Part shown: in pieces, positions 23,420 through 32,047 of the stretch
Layout: every line of letters starts with the position of its first letter
Numbering within the stretch: position 1 is the first letter of the stretch
Source of the DNA: Oscillospiraceae bacterium
GTDB lineage: Bacteria > Bacillota > Clostridia > Oscillospirales > Oscillospiraceae
Length of the DNA stretch: 47,374 nucleotides
Assembly (NCBI GenBank): GCA_017937195.1
Contig: JAGBEA010000020.1
Span: forward strand, 1 to 47,374
Reading direction: 5' to 3'
The notes under the pieces: model-generated
Database searches by the model: none
What the model saw: only the letters and a program-made list of their open reading frames with translations
What the model was told of the DNA's origin: nothing
Translations under genes and position numbers: made by a program

Positions 23420-25387
23420 TCAGCAGAACACATAGATCACCACGAACACCAGCACAGCACACAGACCCAGACAGGCCATCAGCAGCGAGAAGGACAAACT
23501 GCCCTCCAGACGCTTGGCGGCTTCCAGAGAGGTGGCCAGATTGTCGGATACCTCCTCGAGGCTGCGCCCGTGATGGCGGGAGAGAAAGCGCACACGGCGG
23601 CTGTGGGGATGGGGGTTGACCGTTTCGCGGGTGGGGCGCAGTACCGTGCGGCGCAGCAGCAAAATCACGGCATCGGGCAGGTCGCACACGGTGCGGCAGA
23701 TCAATTTGAGAAGGCGGAAGCCTTTGCGGCACAGCGGCACGTAGAGACTGTCTTCCAGACTGAGCCATGCAGGCCAGATGCTGCGGTAGGTGACGCTGTC
23801 ACCCTTGCCGCGGATCAGCACGCGGGCGATGAAGAGGAAATACACCGCAAGGCCGATGCCCACGGAGATCACCACGCCTTTGAGGTTGACCCAAGCAAGA
23901 TAGTGCACCTGATGGTGGAAATCGTGACCGCCGGTAAAGTCCAGCGTCAGCAGCGTCAATCGCTCGGCAAGGCTGTGGGGCAGCAGACCCAGCACCGGCA
24001 GCACGATGGCGGCGATGCACAGGGCAGCCACCGTCAGCGGCGTACCCCAGCCTTTGACGGGATGGGCAGAGGCGGCCGGCTTTTGCCAGAACAGCGCCAC
24101 ATACACCTTGGTCAGATACGCGGTGGTCAGACCGCCGGAGAAGAGGAACAGCCACTCCACCGCCGTGATGGCGAAGCTGCCGCTCTCGGCGATGTACTCC
24201 ACGATGGACTCGTGCACCAGCGTCTTGCTGATGTAGCCGCACAGCCCGGGGATACCGGCCAGCGAACCGGCGCCAATGAGATAGATGATGTGCAGCAGCG
24301 GCTTGCCGCGGCCGAAGCCGCGGATCTCGTTGAGGTCGAGGGCGTGGGTGTTGAGATACACAACGCCTGCAAAGAGGAACAGCACCAGCTTCACCAGTGA
24401 GTGATTCATCATGTACAGCACCGTGCCGTTGGCGGCCAGCGCGTTGTGATGTCCCAGCAGGCAGATCATAGATACGCCCACCAGAATGAAACCGATCTGG
24501 GACAGAGAGGAGCAGGCGAAGATATGCTTGAGATTCACCGAGAATACGGCGATCAGCGCGCCCAGCACCATAGTGATGCAGCCGAGGATCAGCATCAGAT
24601 AGCCCCAGCCGTGTTCGCCGGGCAGGATCTGGGCGGTGATCATCAGCACGCCGAAGATGCCGGCCTTGGTCAGTACGCCCGAAAGCAGTGCACTGGCAGG
24701 GGCAGGTGCCACGGGGTGCGCCTTGGGCAGCCAGATGTGCAGCGGGAACATACCCGCCTTGGCGCCGAAGCCCACCAGAATGCAGATGGCGGCAGCCCAC
24801 AGTGTACTGCGGTCAGTCACCGCGGCGCAGGCGCTTTGCAGCTGCGCGATCACCAGCGTGCCGGTGAGATGCTCCAGCAGGAAAAGACCCATCAGCGTCA
24901 CAAGACCGCCCAGCACCGCGATGGCGAGGTAGGTCTTGCCGGCGGAGAGTGCGCCCTCCGTCTCCTCCTGCGCCACCCATACGTACGAGCCGATGGACAT
25001 CAGCTCAAAGAAGAGGAAGGTGGTGTAGAGATCGGCGGAGAGGAATACGCCTGCCGTAAAGCCCTGACACAGCAGGAAGAAGGCGTAGTAGCGCCCCAGA
25101 TTGTGATGGTGCAGGAAATACTGAGGGGACAGCATCGCCGACACGAACCACATAAAGCACACGATGGTGCCGTAGATGGCGCGGAAGCCGTCCATCGTGA
25201 AGGAGAGTCCCACCAGCGGTACGCGGACGGAAGAGCCAAAGCCGGTGAAGGCGCAAAGCAGCATCACCAGCAGCGTCAAACCCGTGGACAGCACCACAAA
25301 GCCGTCACGCACCTTGCCGCTTTTAGTCGACAATAGGGGGATCAGCAGACCGGAGAGGATGGGGAACAGCACCACAAACAGCATCAT
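23420..25387 (-). CDS. Antiporter-like proton-conducting subunit (NuoL/MrpA type) with C-terminal extension
   Basis: Largest of four antiporter-like subunits in this operon, about 655 residues and roughly 15 membrane helices. The core keeps the helix-5 Glu (FLFFELMSIGSY) and helix-7 Lys (GFGAKAGMFPLHIWLP). The loop KAHPVAPAPASALLSGVLTKAGI follows, with the helix-8 Lys. After the core (about residue 500) comes another helix and a hydrophilic Arg/His-rich stretch (RRTVLRPTRETVNPHPHSRR). The end is an amphipathic region and a single terminal helix (LLMACLGLCAVLVFVVIYVFC), reminiscent of the lateral arm of NuoL. It overlaps the preceding gene by ATGA; ATG 25384 is an equally possible start. Last gene of the operon. 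Confidence 0.92.
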   Translation of the reverse strand: MMLFVVLFPILSGLLIPLLSTKSGKVRDGFVVLSTGLTLLVMLLCAFTGFGSSVRVPLVGLSFTMDGFRAIYGTIVCFMWFVSAMLSPQYFLHHHNLGRYYAFFLLCQGFTAGVFLSADLYTTFLFFELMSIGSYVWVAQEETEGALSAGKTYLAIAVLGGLVTLMGLFLLEHLTGTLVIAQLQSACAAVTDRSTLWAAAICILVGFGAKAGMFPLHIWLPKAHPVAPAPASALLSGVLTKAGIFGVLMITAQILPGEHGWGYLMLILGCITMVLGALIAVFSVNLKHIFACSSLSQIGFILVGVSMICLLGHHNALAANGTVLYMMNHSLVKLVLFLFAGVVYLNTHALDLNEIRGFGRGKPLLHIIYLIGAGSLAGIPGLCGYISKTLVHESIVEYIAESGSFAITAVEWLFLFSGGLTTAYLTKVYVALFWQKPAASAHPVKGWGTPLTVAALCIAAIVLPVLGLLPHSLAERLTLLTLDFTGGHDFHHQVHYLAWVNLKGVVISVGIGLAVYFLFIARVLIRGKGDSVTYRSIWPAWLSLEDSLYVPLCRKGFRLLKLICRTVCDLPDAVILLLRRTVLRPTRETVNPHPHSRRVRFLSRHHGRSLEEVSDNLATSLEAAKRLEGSLSFSLLMACLGLCAVLVFVVIYVFC

Positions 25388-26844
25388 ACGCCCACCACCT
25401 TTCCAATGATGTCGATGAGCCACTGGGGCGCGATGCCCAGCACGATGCAGCCGGCGGCCAGCACCGCCATAGGCGCCGTCATCTTCCAGTTGGCCTCGTG
25501 GGCGCTGTCAGGCGCAGGCAGGGGATGATCGGTGCGGGGGAACCAGCCGTGCAGCACGATCTGGAACATATAGATGGCGGTCAGCAGCGCTGAGATCAGC
25601 AGCACGCCGAAGCCCAGCAGATGCAGCAGCGAGCCGCTCTCCATAGCGGCAAGACCGATGTACCACTTGCTGACAAAGCCGTTGAAGGGCGGCACACCGG
25701 TCAGCGCGCAGGCGGATACGGTGAAGCAGCCGAAGGTGACGGGCATCAGCCGTCCCAAGCCCTCCAGATCGCCCACATACTCGCGGTGTGCGTAGTGCAG
25801 TACCGAGCCGGCGGCGAAGAAGGCCAGAATCTTGATGACGGAGTGGAACAGCAGGTGCAGCCACGCCGCCAGCAGGGATTGGGCGGTCATCAGCGTGATG
25901 GCAAAGAGGATGTAGGACAGATTGGATACGGTGGAGTAAGCCAGACGGCGCTTGAAGTGCCTCTGCTTGATAGACATACAGGAGGCGTAGAGGATGGTGA
26001 TAAGTGTCAGCACCATCACTGTGTGCTGTGCCCAAGTGCCCTGCAGGATCTGCGTGCCGAAGGTGTAATACACCAGACGGATGCAGGCAAAAGCGCCGGA
26101 TTTCACTACCGCCACCGCGTGCAGCAGCGCCGTCACGGGGGTGGGAGCCACCGCCGCGGAGGGGAGCCACGCGTGCATGGGGAAGATAGCGGCCTTGGTG
26201 CCAAAGCCCACGAAGGACAGCACAAAGATGGTCAAAAGCAGCTGCAGATCACCGCTGAACGCGCCCATATGACCGCCCAGCACGAAGCTTTGTGCATCGT
26301 TGCTGATGAGGAACACCAAGCCGATGAAGGCCAGCGCCGCGCCGGTCATGGAGTAGGCGGCGTATTTCACACCTGCCCGGATGGCCTGCTTGGTGGCAGC
26401 CTGCATCACCAGCGGAATGGTGGACAGCGTCAGCAGCTCGTAGAAGAGGTACATGGTCATCATATTGCCGGAGAAGGCGATGCCCAGTGTGATGCCGAAG
26501 GCGGCGGTGAAGAACGCCCAGAACATATCCAGATGCTTTTCGTGGCGCATATAGTCCCATGCGTAGACCATGGTGAAGGGCCACAGTGTGGCGCTCAGCG
26601 CGGCGAAGAGGCGGGACGCCCCGTCCACGCGCAGCGTGATCACCAGCGTTTCGGTGAAGCGCAGCAGCGTGAACTCCGTGCCGTCATTGGTCAGCACCGT
26701 CAGCCACGCCAAAGCCGAGGTGGCGCAGATCAGCACGCCATAGAACCAGCGGCGGGAGGCTTCCGTGGGGAAGGGAATAAAATAGGAGATGAGTCCCACC
26801 ACAAGCGGCAGGAAAATGGGAAGTGTCAGTAGTATTCCGTTCAT
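25384..26844 (-). CDS. mrpD: Antiporter-like subunit (MrpD/NuoM type)
   Basis: 486-residue, about 14-helix proton-conducting subunit. It begins LLTLPIFLPLVVGLISYF. Key residues are the helix-5 Glu in MYLFYELLTLSTIPLV and the helix-7 Lys in FGTKAAIFPMHAWLPSA. AVAPTPVTALLHAVAVVKSG supplies the helix-8 His/Lys, and HFKRRLAYSTVSNLSYI is the conserved interhelical motif. It is distinct in sequence from its three paralogues in the operon. AAGGAGGTG precedes the ATG; 12 bases separate it from the preceding gene. Role: H+ or Na+ translocation within a multisubunit Mrp/Mbh-like membrane complex. Confidence 0.93.
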   Translation of the reverse strand: MNGILLTLPIFLPLVVGLISYFIPFPTEASRRWFYGVLICATSALAWLTVLTNDGTEFTLLRFTETLVITLRVDGASRLFAALSATLWPFTMVYAWDYMRHEKHLDMFWAFFTAAFGITLGIAFSGNMMTMYLFYELLTLSTIPLVMQAATKQAIRAGVKYAAYSMTGAALAFIGLVFLISNDAQSFVLGGHMGAFSGDLQLLLTIFVLSFVGFGTKAAIFPMHAWLPSAAVAPTPVTALLHAVAVVKSGAFACIRLVYYTFGTQILQGTWAQHTVMVLTLITILYASCMSIKQRHFKRRLAYSTVSNLSYILFAITLMTAQSLLAAWLHLLFHSVIKILAFFAAGSVLHYAHREYVGDLEGLGRLMPVTFGCFTVSACALTGVPPFNGFVSKWYIGLAAMESGSLLHLLGFGVLLISALLTAIYMFQIVLHGWFPRTDHPLPAPDSAHEANWKMTAPMAVLAAGCIVLGIAPQWLIDIIGKVVGV

Positions 26845-26856
26845 AGCGACACCTCC

Positions 26857-28302
26857 TTAATAAATTGCCGATACGATGGACTGCATCACAGCAGCCACCG
26901 CGTCCGGAAACAGACCCAGAATGAGGCCGGCGAGGCTCAGAATCACCAGCGGCACGATCAGCGCCAGCGGCTCACGGATGCGCTCGGTCTTGGGTGCGTC
27001 CTCACCGGAGAAGAACGCCTGCATCACGGGGGGGAAGAGATAGCCGGCGGTCATCAGCGCTGAGAGCAGCAGCACCGCAGGCATAATGTAGCGCACCGCA
27101 CCGTAGAGACTCTCCAGACCTGCCAGCGCCAAGTGCCACTTGCTGTGGAAGCCGCCAAAGGGCGGGATACCTACCAGCGACAGAGAAAGCAGCGCAAAGC
27201 AGCCGATGGTAACGGGCATCCGCCGGCCCAGACCACGGAAACGGTCCATGGTGGTCACATCGTCCAGATAGATGGCAGAGCCTGCCGTCAAAAACATACC
27301 CACCTTGGCGATGGCGTGGAACACCAGCTGCAGCAGCGCGCCCACCAAACCTGCCGGCGTCAGCACGAAAATTCCCAGCAGGATGTAGGAGATCTGGGAG
27401 ATACTGGAGTAGGCAAGGCGCTTTTTCAGACCCTTCTCCGTGCAGCCCATAAAAGAGCCGAGGAACACCGTCAGCATACCCAGCGTCAGCCATGCGTACT
27501 GCACCCATGTGCCGCGGATCTGCTCCGCGCCCACAAGGAAGTAGACAGTGCGGATGATGCCGATGACGCCCACCTTGGCAATGATGCCCGACAGCAGTGC
27601 GCTGGCAGGGGCAGGTGCCACGGGATGTGCCGAGGGCAGCCAGTTGTGCAGCGGATACAGACCTGCCTTGGAGCCGAAGCCCAGCACGATGCAGAATACG
27701 GCTGCCGGCAGCACAGCGGTCAGCTCGCCGCGCAGCACACCGCCGGCGGTGAAGGTCAGCGTGCCGCAGCTGTGCTGCAGCGCCGCCATACCGAACAGCA
27801 CCAGAAATGCGCCGCCGATGGAGTAGTACAGATACTTTGATGCACCCGACAGCGCCTTTTTGCTCTGGCTGTGCAGCACAAGGGGCGCGGAGAGCAGTGT
27901 CGTCATCTCATAGAAGATGTAGAGGGTCACAAGGTCGGCGGCCAGCGCCGTACCCAGCACCATCGCCTCGGTGAGGAAGAAGAAACCGTAGAAACGGGGT
28001 ACATTCTCCTCATGATGGAGATATACGGTGCAGTAGGGGACTGTCAGCAGCCAGCAGACGGAGGCGAGCAGGCAGAACAGAGCGCCCAGCCCGTCCAGCT
28101 TCAGCGCGAAGGTGAGGGAGTCGGTCAGCGCAATGGCAGCCGTGCTCCATGCGCCGCCGGAGAAGGCGGCCATAGCCAGCAGCGCCACAATGACGGTCTG
28201 CACCGTCAGCAACAGCGCGGTGTGAGCCTTGGAAAAGGCATTTTTCAAAAAGAAGCACGCGATGCCCAGCAGCAGGGGCAGGAGGATGATCACAAATAAC
28301 AT
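26857..28302 (-). CDS. mrpD: Antiporter-like subunit (MrpD/NuoM type)
   Basis: 481-residue polytopic subunit. LFVIILLPLLLGIACFFL opens the first helix. The helix-5 Glu is in LYIFYEMTTLLSAPLVL, the helix-7 Lys in FGSKAGLYPLHNWLPSAH, and the helix-8 Lys in SALLSGIIAKVGV. LKKRLAYSSISQISYILLG is the conserved loop. The PVAPAPASALLSG segment is nearly the same as in the 23420-25387 subunit, suggesting those two are the closest pair. Start chosen at MLFVIILL, after GGAGGAT; a longer upstream frame is not supported. Fourteen bases follow the preceding gene. Confidence 0.92.
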   Translation of the reverse strand: MLFVIILLPLLLGIACFFLKNAFSKAHTALLLTVQTVIVALLAMAAFSGGAWSTAAIALTDSLTFALKLDGLGALFCLLASVCWLLTVPYCTVYLHHEENVPRFYGFFFLTEAMVLGTALAADLVTLYIFYEMTTLLSAPLVLHSQSKKALSGASKYLYYSIGGAFLVLFGMAALQHSCGTLTFTAGGVLRGELTAVLPAAVFCIVLGFGSKAGLYPLHNWLPSAHPVAPAPASALLSGIIAKVGVIGIIRTVYFLVGAEQIRGTWVQYAWLTLGMLTVFLGSFMGCTEKGLKKRLAYSSISQISYILLGIFVLTPAGLVGALLQLVFHAIAKVGMFLTAGSAIYLDDVTTMDRFRGLGRRMPVTIGCFALLSLSLVGIPPFGGFHSKWHLALAGLESLYGAVRYIMPAVLLLSALMTAGYLFPPVMQAFFSGEDAPKTERIREPLALIVPLVILSLAGLILGLFPDAVAAVMQSIVSAIY

Positions 28303-28316
28303 AGCGTATCCTCCTT

Positions 28317-29813
28317 TCAGCGGCAAAATAGGGCGATGCCTTGCTGCAGCAGCTGCGCCAGAGGTGCCGATTGCAGACCGATCGCCATACCCAGTACCGC
28401 CAGCGCCAGGCCGGGCGCGGCGTGGCGCCACGCGGACTTGCCGTTGAAGCTGGGGCGGTTATCGTCATTGACCGGCAGCCACAGCAGCATAGCGGTGTAG
28501 AGGAAATACAGCACGTTCAGCAGCGTGGAGATCACCAGTGCGCCCAGTACCGCCCAGGTGCGCCAGCCCATACCGAAAGCGGCGGAGGCGAAGTGCAGCT
28601 TGGGGATAAAGCCGATGAACATGGGGATACCCACCATGGACAGCGCGCCCACGGTGAAAAGGAAGCCGGCGGGCTTGTTGCGGTGACCTGCGCCGCGCAG
28701 GCTGCGGAAGTCCTGATGACCGCCGCAGCTGTCCATCAGCGACGAGGAGGCAAGGAACAGCATAGGCTTGGTCAATGCGTGGGAGATGATCTGGAAGAAA
28801 ACGGCGATCAGTGCAGCCTCCGTGCCCATACCAAGACCCATAAACATATAGCCGATCTGCGCAGCGGAGGAGTAGGCCACCATCGTTTTCAGGCGGCGCG
28901 AGCCCACAGCGGCAGCGCTGCAAAACACCATAGCGGCAACGCCGAAGATCAGCAGAACATTCTGCACACCGCTGGCGTGGAACACCTCCACACCCACCAC
29001 GCGGTAGATGATCTTAATGAGCAGGAAAAGGTAGCCCTTGACGATAACGCCCGAGAGGATACCGGAGGTGGCCGTAGTGGCGCGGCCGTGGGCGCTGGGC
29101 AGCCAGAAATGGAAGGGGAACAGACCTGCCTTGATGGCAAGACCCACCGACATCAAGCCGATGGCAACGGTCATAGACAGCCGGTAGCTGCCGTCGCGCC
29201 ACAAAAGGGCGATGGCCTCGCGCAGCTGGGGAAACAGCAGGTGACCGGTGATGGAGTAGGTGAACACCACACCCATCAGGAACAGACCCGAGCCCACCAG
29301 CGCGAAGATCATATAGCGCACCGATGCGATCAGCACGCGGCCGCCGCCGCGCACCGCCAGCAGCGCGCAGGAGGCGATGGTGCACACCTCGATGAACACA
29401 TAACCGGTGAAGATATCGTTGGTGTAGCACAGTGCCATCAGCGCTGCGTGGGTCAGATCCACCATCACCCAGTAGAGGTGACGGCGCTGCTTGGCGACAT
29501 CGTGTTCCACGTGGCTGGCGCCGCCCAGAATGCTCATCAGCATCACAAAGGCGAACAGCAGCGCCATCAGCGATTCAAACACACCGGCGGCCAGCTCGTT
29601 GCCCCACGGGGCGGGGAAGTGACCCATCATATAGGTGAAATCGGTGTTGTTCTGGGAGCAGTAGACCAGCACCGCCAGATTCAGCACAGAGCTGATGCTC
29701 AGCAGCGCCACGCTGACCCACTTGGAGGCGTTTTTGCTCAGCACAAAGCTGACTACCGCGCAGATCAGGGACAGAATGATGGTGAAAAAGGGGAAATTCT
29801 GCACGAAGCTCAT
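28317..29813 (-). CDS. Antiporter-like subunit (NuoN/MrpD type)
   Basis: 498-residue subunit with about 14 helices; the first antiporter-like gene in operon order. The helix-5 Glu is in GYVFIEVCTIASCALLAV and the helix-7 Lys in GLAIKAGLFPFHFWLPSAH. The usual proline-rich VAPAPASALLSG is replaced by GRATTATSGILSGVIVKG, so this is the most diverged of the four. LKTMVAYSSAAQIGYMF is the conserved loop. It overlaps the MrpC-like gene by ATGA. It is expected at one end of the antiporter chain, next to the NuoK-like subunit; that position is inference. Confidence 0.9.
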   Translation of the reverse strand: MSFVQNFPFFTIILSLICAVVSFVLSKNASKWVSVALLSISSVLNLAVLVYCSQNNTDFTYMMGHFPAPWGNELAAGVFESLMALLFAFVMLMSILGGASHVEHDVAKQRRHLYWVMVDLTHAALMALCYTNDIFTGYVFIEVCTIASCALLAVRGGGRVLIASVRYMIFALVGSGLFLMGVVFTYSITGHLLFPQLREAIALLWRDGSYRLSMTVAIGLMSVGLAIKAGLFPFHFWLPSAHGRATTATSGILSGVIVKGYLFLLIKIIYRVVGVEVFHASGVQNVLLIFGVAAMVFCSAAAVGSRRLKTMVAYSSAAQIGYMFMGLGMGTEAALIAVFFQIISHALTKPMLFLASSSLMDSCGGHQDFRSLRGAGHRNKPAGFLFTVGALSMVGIPMFIGFIPKLHFASAAFGMGWRTWAVLGALVISTLLNVLYFLYTAMLLWLPVNDDNRPSFNGKSAWRHAAPGLALAVLGMAIGLQSAPLAQLLQQGIALFCR

Positions 29814-30214
29814 TCACGCTCCCCCTTTCTCCAGTTGGTCATCATGATGTACAGCTTGTCGATCTCCAGCGTGCGGTACGTCTTATAGATCCGCACCGTC
29901 AGCGACAGCATCAGCGCCGTCACGCTCACCGACACCACGATACCCGTCAGCACAAGGCCAGCGGGGATGGGGTTGATGTAGTATTCCATCTCCGTCACGC
30001 CGTCCACGATGATGGGGACAGTGCGTCCGGTGATGTAGCCGCGGTCTGCCAGCAGCAGAAAAATACCGGCATCCATTACATCCAGACCGATAACTTTTTT
30101 CAGCAGATTCCGGCAGAACAGCAGCATGGAAAGGCCGATGGCAAAAAGGATCACCGCCACGGCTTCTTCATAGTTGAAGGGGAGATTGTTCAGATGATTC
30201 AGCAGTTCCTGCAT
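29810..30214 (-). CDS. mrpC: MrpC/NuoK-like subunit
   Basis: 134-residue, three-helix protein homologous to MrpC/MnhC, MbhG and NuoK. AVAVILFAIGLSMLLFCRNLLKKVIGLDVMDAGIFLLL contains the family core (about residues 19-56). PAGLVLTGIVVSVSVTALML is the last helix. The extended cytosolic C-terminus (KTYRTLEIDKLYIMMTNWRKG) is longer than in MrpC of aerobic bacteria. Its start shares one base with the preceding stop (TGATG). It links the antiporter-like subunits to the rest of the membrane arm in homologous complexes. Confidence 0.92.
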   Translation of the reverse strand: MQELLNHLNNLPFNYEEAVAVILFAIGLSMLLFCRNLLKKVIGLDVMDAGIFLLLADRGYITGRTVPIIVDGVTEMEYYINPIPAGLVLTGIVVSVSVTALMLSLTVRIYKTYRTLEIDKLYIMMTNWRKGERE

Positions 30215-31116
30215 CAGATCGACCCCCTTCTGAAATACATATAGAAACTATACATGGTGCAGCACACCACCAGACCCACCGCCACATTTAAGGGCATAAT
30301 GAGTCCTGCGGAGAAGATGTTGCCCGGTGTACCGGTGGAGATGATGGAGGGCAGATGATTGGCGCCGGTAAAGAAAGAGTAGCTCTTGGCGGCGCAGTAG
30401 AAGCCCAGTGCGCACACTACCACCGTGCGGATGCGCCGCGCGGTAAACACGCGGCTTGCCTGCTCATCGCCCCACACCATAGCGTAGAGGATGGGGGCAG
30501 CCGCCATAATGGCGCCACCGGAGAAGCCGCCGCCGGGGGAGAGATGCCCGTTGAGCAGGATATATACGCCGAATACCAGCACGATGGGGATCACAAAACG
30601 GCTGACCACGCGGACGATATCGTCCTCGGCGTAGGAGATGACCTCGGCGCGGCGCACCTTCTTTTTCGGCTTGCGCTCCATCAGAATGGTCACCGCCGCC
30701 ACAGCGGTAAACAGCACAAAGGACTCGCCCAGCGTATCGAAGGCGCGGTAGTCAAGGATCATACCGGCCACGGTGTTGACCGCACCGGTCTCCGCCGTGC
30801 CCTGCTCCACATAGCGCTCCGCCACCTCGTTGACGGTGGGTGCGTCGGGGTCGCCGTAGGCGGGGAGATTGGCGACGGTGAGGATCATCAAAAGGGAGAA
30901 GAGGATGCACAGCACCGTGCCTGCCACATTGAACACGCGGGCATAGCGGTACAGATGACGGGCGAACACCGCGTCATTGTGCTTGGGACGGTATTTTTCC
31001 GCCGGCTGGGGTTCATCCTCCACGGGGATATACAGATGGTCGGTCAGATCAAGGCCGCCGTTGTACCACAGCTCCAGCAAGCTCGGATCGTTGGCGTGAT
31101 TAGGCTGTGTGTTCAT
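30214..31116 (-). CDS. MbhE-MrpB fusion membrane subunit
   Basis: 300-residue protein in which two subunits normally encoded separately (or as the end of MrpA) are joined. A hydrophilic N-terminus of about 60 residues (LWYNGGLDLTDHLYIPVEDE) comes first. An MbhE/MrpA-C-terminal part follows (about 65-160; DYRAFDTLGESFVLFTAV), then a basic linker (ERKPKKKVRRAEV). Last is an MrpB/MnhB domain with four helices and its hallmark LNGHLSPGGGFSGGA. The ATG at 31116 is preceded by GGAGAGG; the longer frame from 31146 is rejected. It overlaps the DUF4040 gene by 17 bases. The hydrophilic N-terminus has no counterpart I recognise. Confidence 0.9.
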   Translation of the reverse strand: MNTQPNHANDPSLLELWYNGGLDLTDHLYIPVEDEPQPAEKYRPKHNDAVFARHLYRYARVFNVAGTVLCILFSLLMILTVANLPAYGDPDAPTVNEVAERYVEQGTAETGAVNTVAGMILDYRAFDTLGESFVLFTAVAAVTILMERKPKKKVRRAEVISYAEDDIVRVVSRFVIPIVLVFGVYILLNGHLSPGGGFSGGAIMAAAPILYAMVWGDEQASRVFTARRIRTVVVCALGFYCAAKSYSFFTGANHLPSIISTGTPGNIFSAGLIMPLNVAVGLVVCCTMYSFYMYFRRGSI

Positions 31117-31399
31117 CGTCGCCCCCCTCTCCGTCAAGGTGTGCATAGTGGTCGGGATCCTTATCGATCTGATGGATGCGCCGCAGCGTCAGAAAGAACA
31201 GAATACCCGTAATGCCGGCGCCCACCGCCGCCTCGGTGATGGCGAGATCGGGGGACTCCAGCAGCAGCCATACAACGGACATCAAAAGTCCGTATACGGT
31301 GTAGATGATCACCGAGCGCATCAGATTTTTGGTCAATGCGGTGGCGATGGCGCAGATCACAAGACCTGCCAGCAGGATCAGACGAAAGGCGGTGATCAT
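31100..31399 (-). CDS. DUF4040 (MbhD-like) subunit
   Basis: 99-residue, three-helix protein of the DUF4040/MbhD family, equivalent to part of the MrpA C-terminal region and related to NuoJ. ATALTKNLMRSVIIYTVYGLLMSVVWLLLESPDLAITEAAVGAG is the family core; the acidic PDLAITEA helix is invariant in Mrp/Mbh. The C-terminus is strongly acidic (DGEGGDDEHTA). Overlaps the upstream MrpG-like gene by ATGA. Confidence 0.93.
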   Translation of the reverse strand: MITAFRLILLAGLVICAIATALTKNLMRSVIIYTVYGLLMSVVWLLLESPDLAITEAAVGAGITGILFFLTLRRIHQIDKDPDHYAHLDGEGGDDEHTA

Positions 31400-31743
31400 T
31401 GTGCGGCCACCTCCTCATTTTCCGCCGGCAGCACCAGATGCTCGTCCAGCGTGCGGTCGGCGCGGTATTCCAGCTTGGCCAGCATATGGCTGACGAGGGG
31501 GGCGGTGCACCACTGCAGCAGCAGTACCAGTGCCAGCTTCCATACCACAGCGCTCCAGCCGAAGGCGAGGATCACGCCCAGCAGGAAAAGCAGCAGCGCC
31601 AGCGTGTCCGCCATAGCGGCGGCGTGGATGCGGTTGAGGGCGAAGTCAAAGCGCAGAAGACCGATCAGCGCCACGATCAGCGTCACCGCGCCGCCCAACA
31701 TACAAACAGCACTCAAAGCAAAACGGATGTACTCACCGATCAT
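31396..31743 (-). CDS. mrpG: MrpG/MnhG-like subunit
   Basis: 115-residue, three-helix subunit of Mrp/Mbh complexes. ALIGLLRFDFALNRIHAAAMADTLALLLFLLGV contains the signature GLLRF..RIHA (family consensus GxxRxPDxxxRxHA). Start at MIGEYIRF chosen because it fits the family and is coupled to the preceding gene (11-base overlap). Thought to be structural rather than ion-conducting. Confidence 0.93.
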   Translation of the reverse strand: MIGEYIRFALSAVCMLGGAVTLIVALIGLLRFDFALNRIHAAAMADTLALLLFLLGVILAFGWSAVVWKLALVLLLQWCTAPLVSHMLAKLEYRADRTLDEHLVLPAENEEVAAQ

Positions 31744-32047
31744 GCTCTTTCCCCTCCCCTTGCTTTTTGTCAAACAGATTGATGTAGATGCGACACAGCA
31801 GCAGCACCGCAATAAATGACAGCACCACATACACCACGGCGATATCCACCAGATAGTCCTCGCCCAGCAGCTTTGCCAGCACGCAGATCATCACCACCAC
31901 AATGGTGCTGATCAGGTTGATACCGATGATGCGGTCAACGGTCAGATGGGCGCGGATCACATAGATAAGCGACACGATGGTGCAGACTGCCAGCACCACC
32001 AGCACGCCCCAAAAGAGATATTCATAGTATTGCGTGATCAGTTCCAT
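31733..32047 (-). CDS. mrpF: MrpF/MnhF-like subunit
   Basis: 104-residue, three-helix subunit. IYVIRAHLTVDRIIGINLISTIVVVMICVL is the core, with the conserved Asp-Arg of MrpF (DRI). A second Asp in LVDIAVVYVVLSFIAV is also typical. Charged C-terminal tail. Overlaps the MrpE-like gene by ten bases. Confidence 0.93.
   Translation of the reverse strand: MELITQYYEYLFWGVLVVLAVCTIVSLIYVIRAHLTVDRIIGINLISTIVVVMICVLAKLLGEDYLVDIAVVYVVLSFIAVLLLCRIYINLFDKKQGEGKEHDR

Noticed and set aside
23570-29888. Gln/His/Gly-rich plus-strand frames opposite the antiporter-like genes
   Set aside because: Composition is the mirror of Leu/Ala/Thr-rich membrane segments on the other strand.
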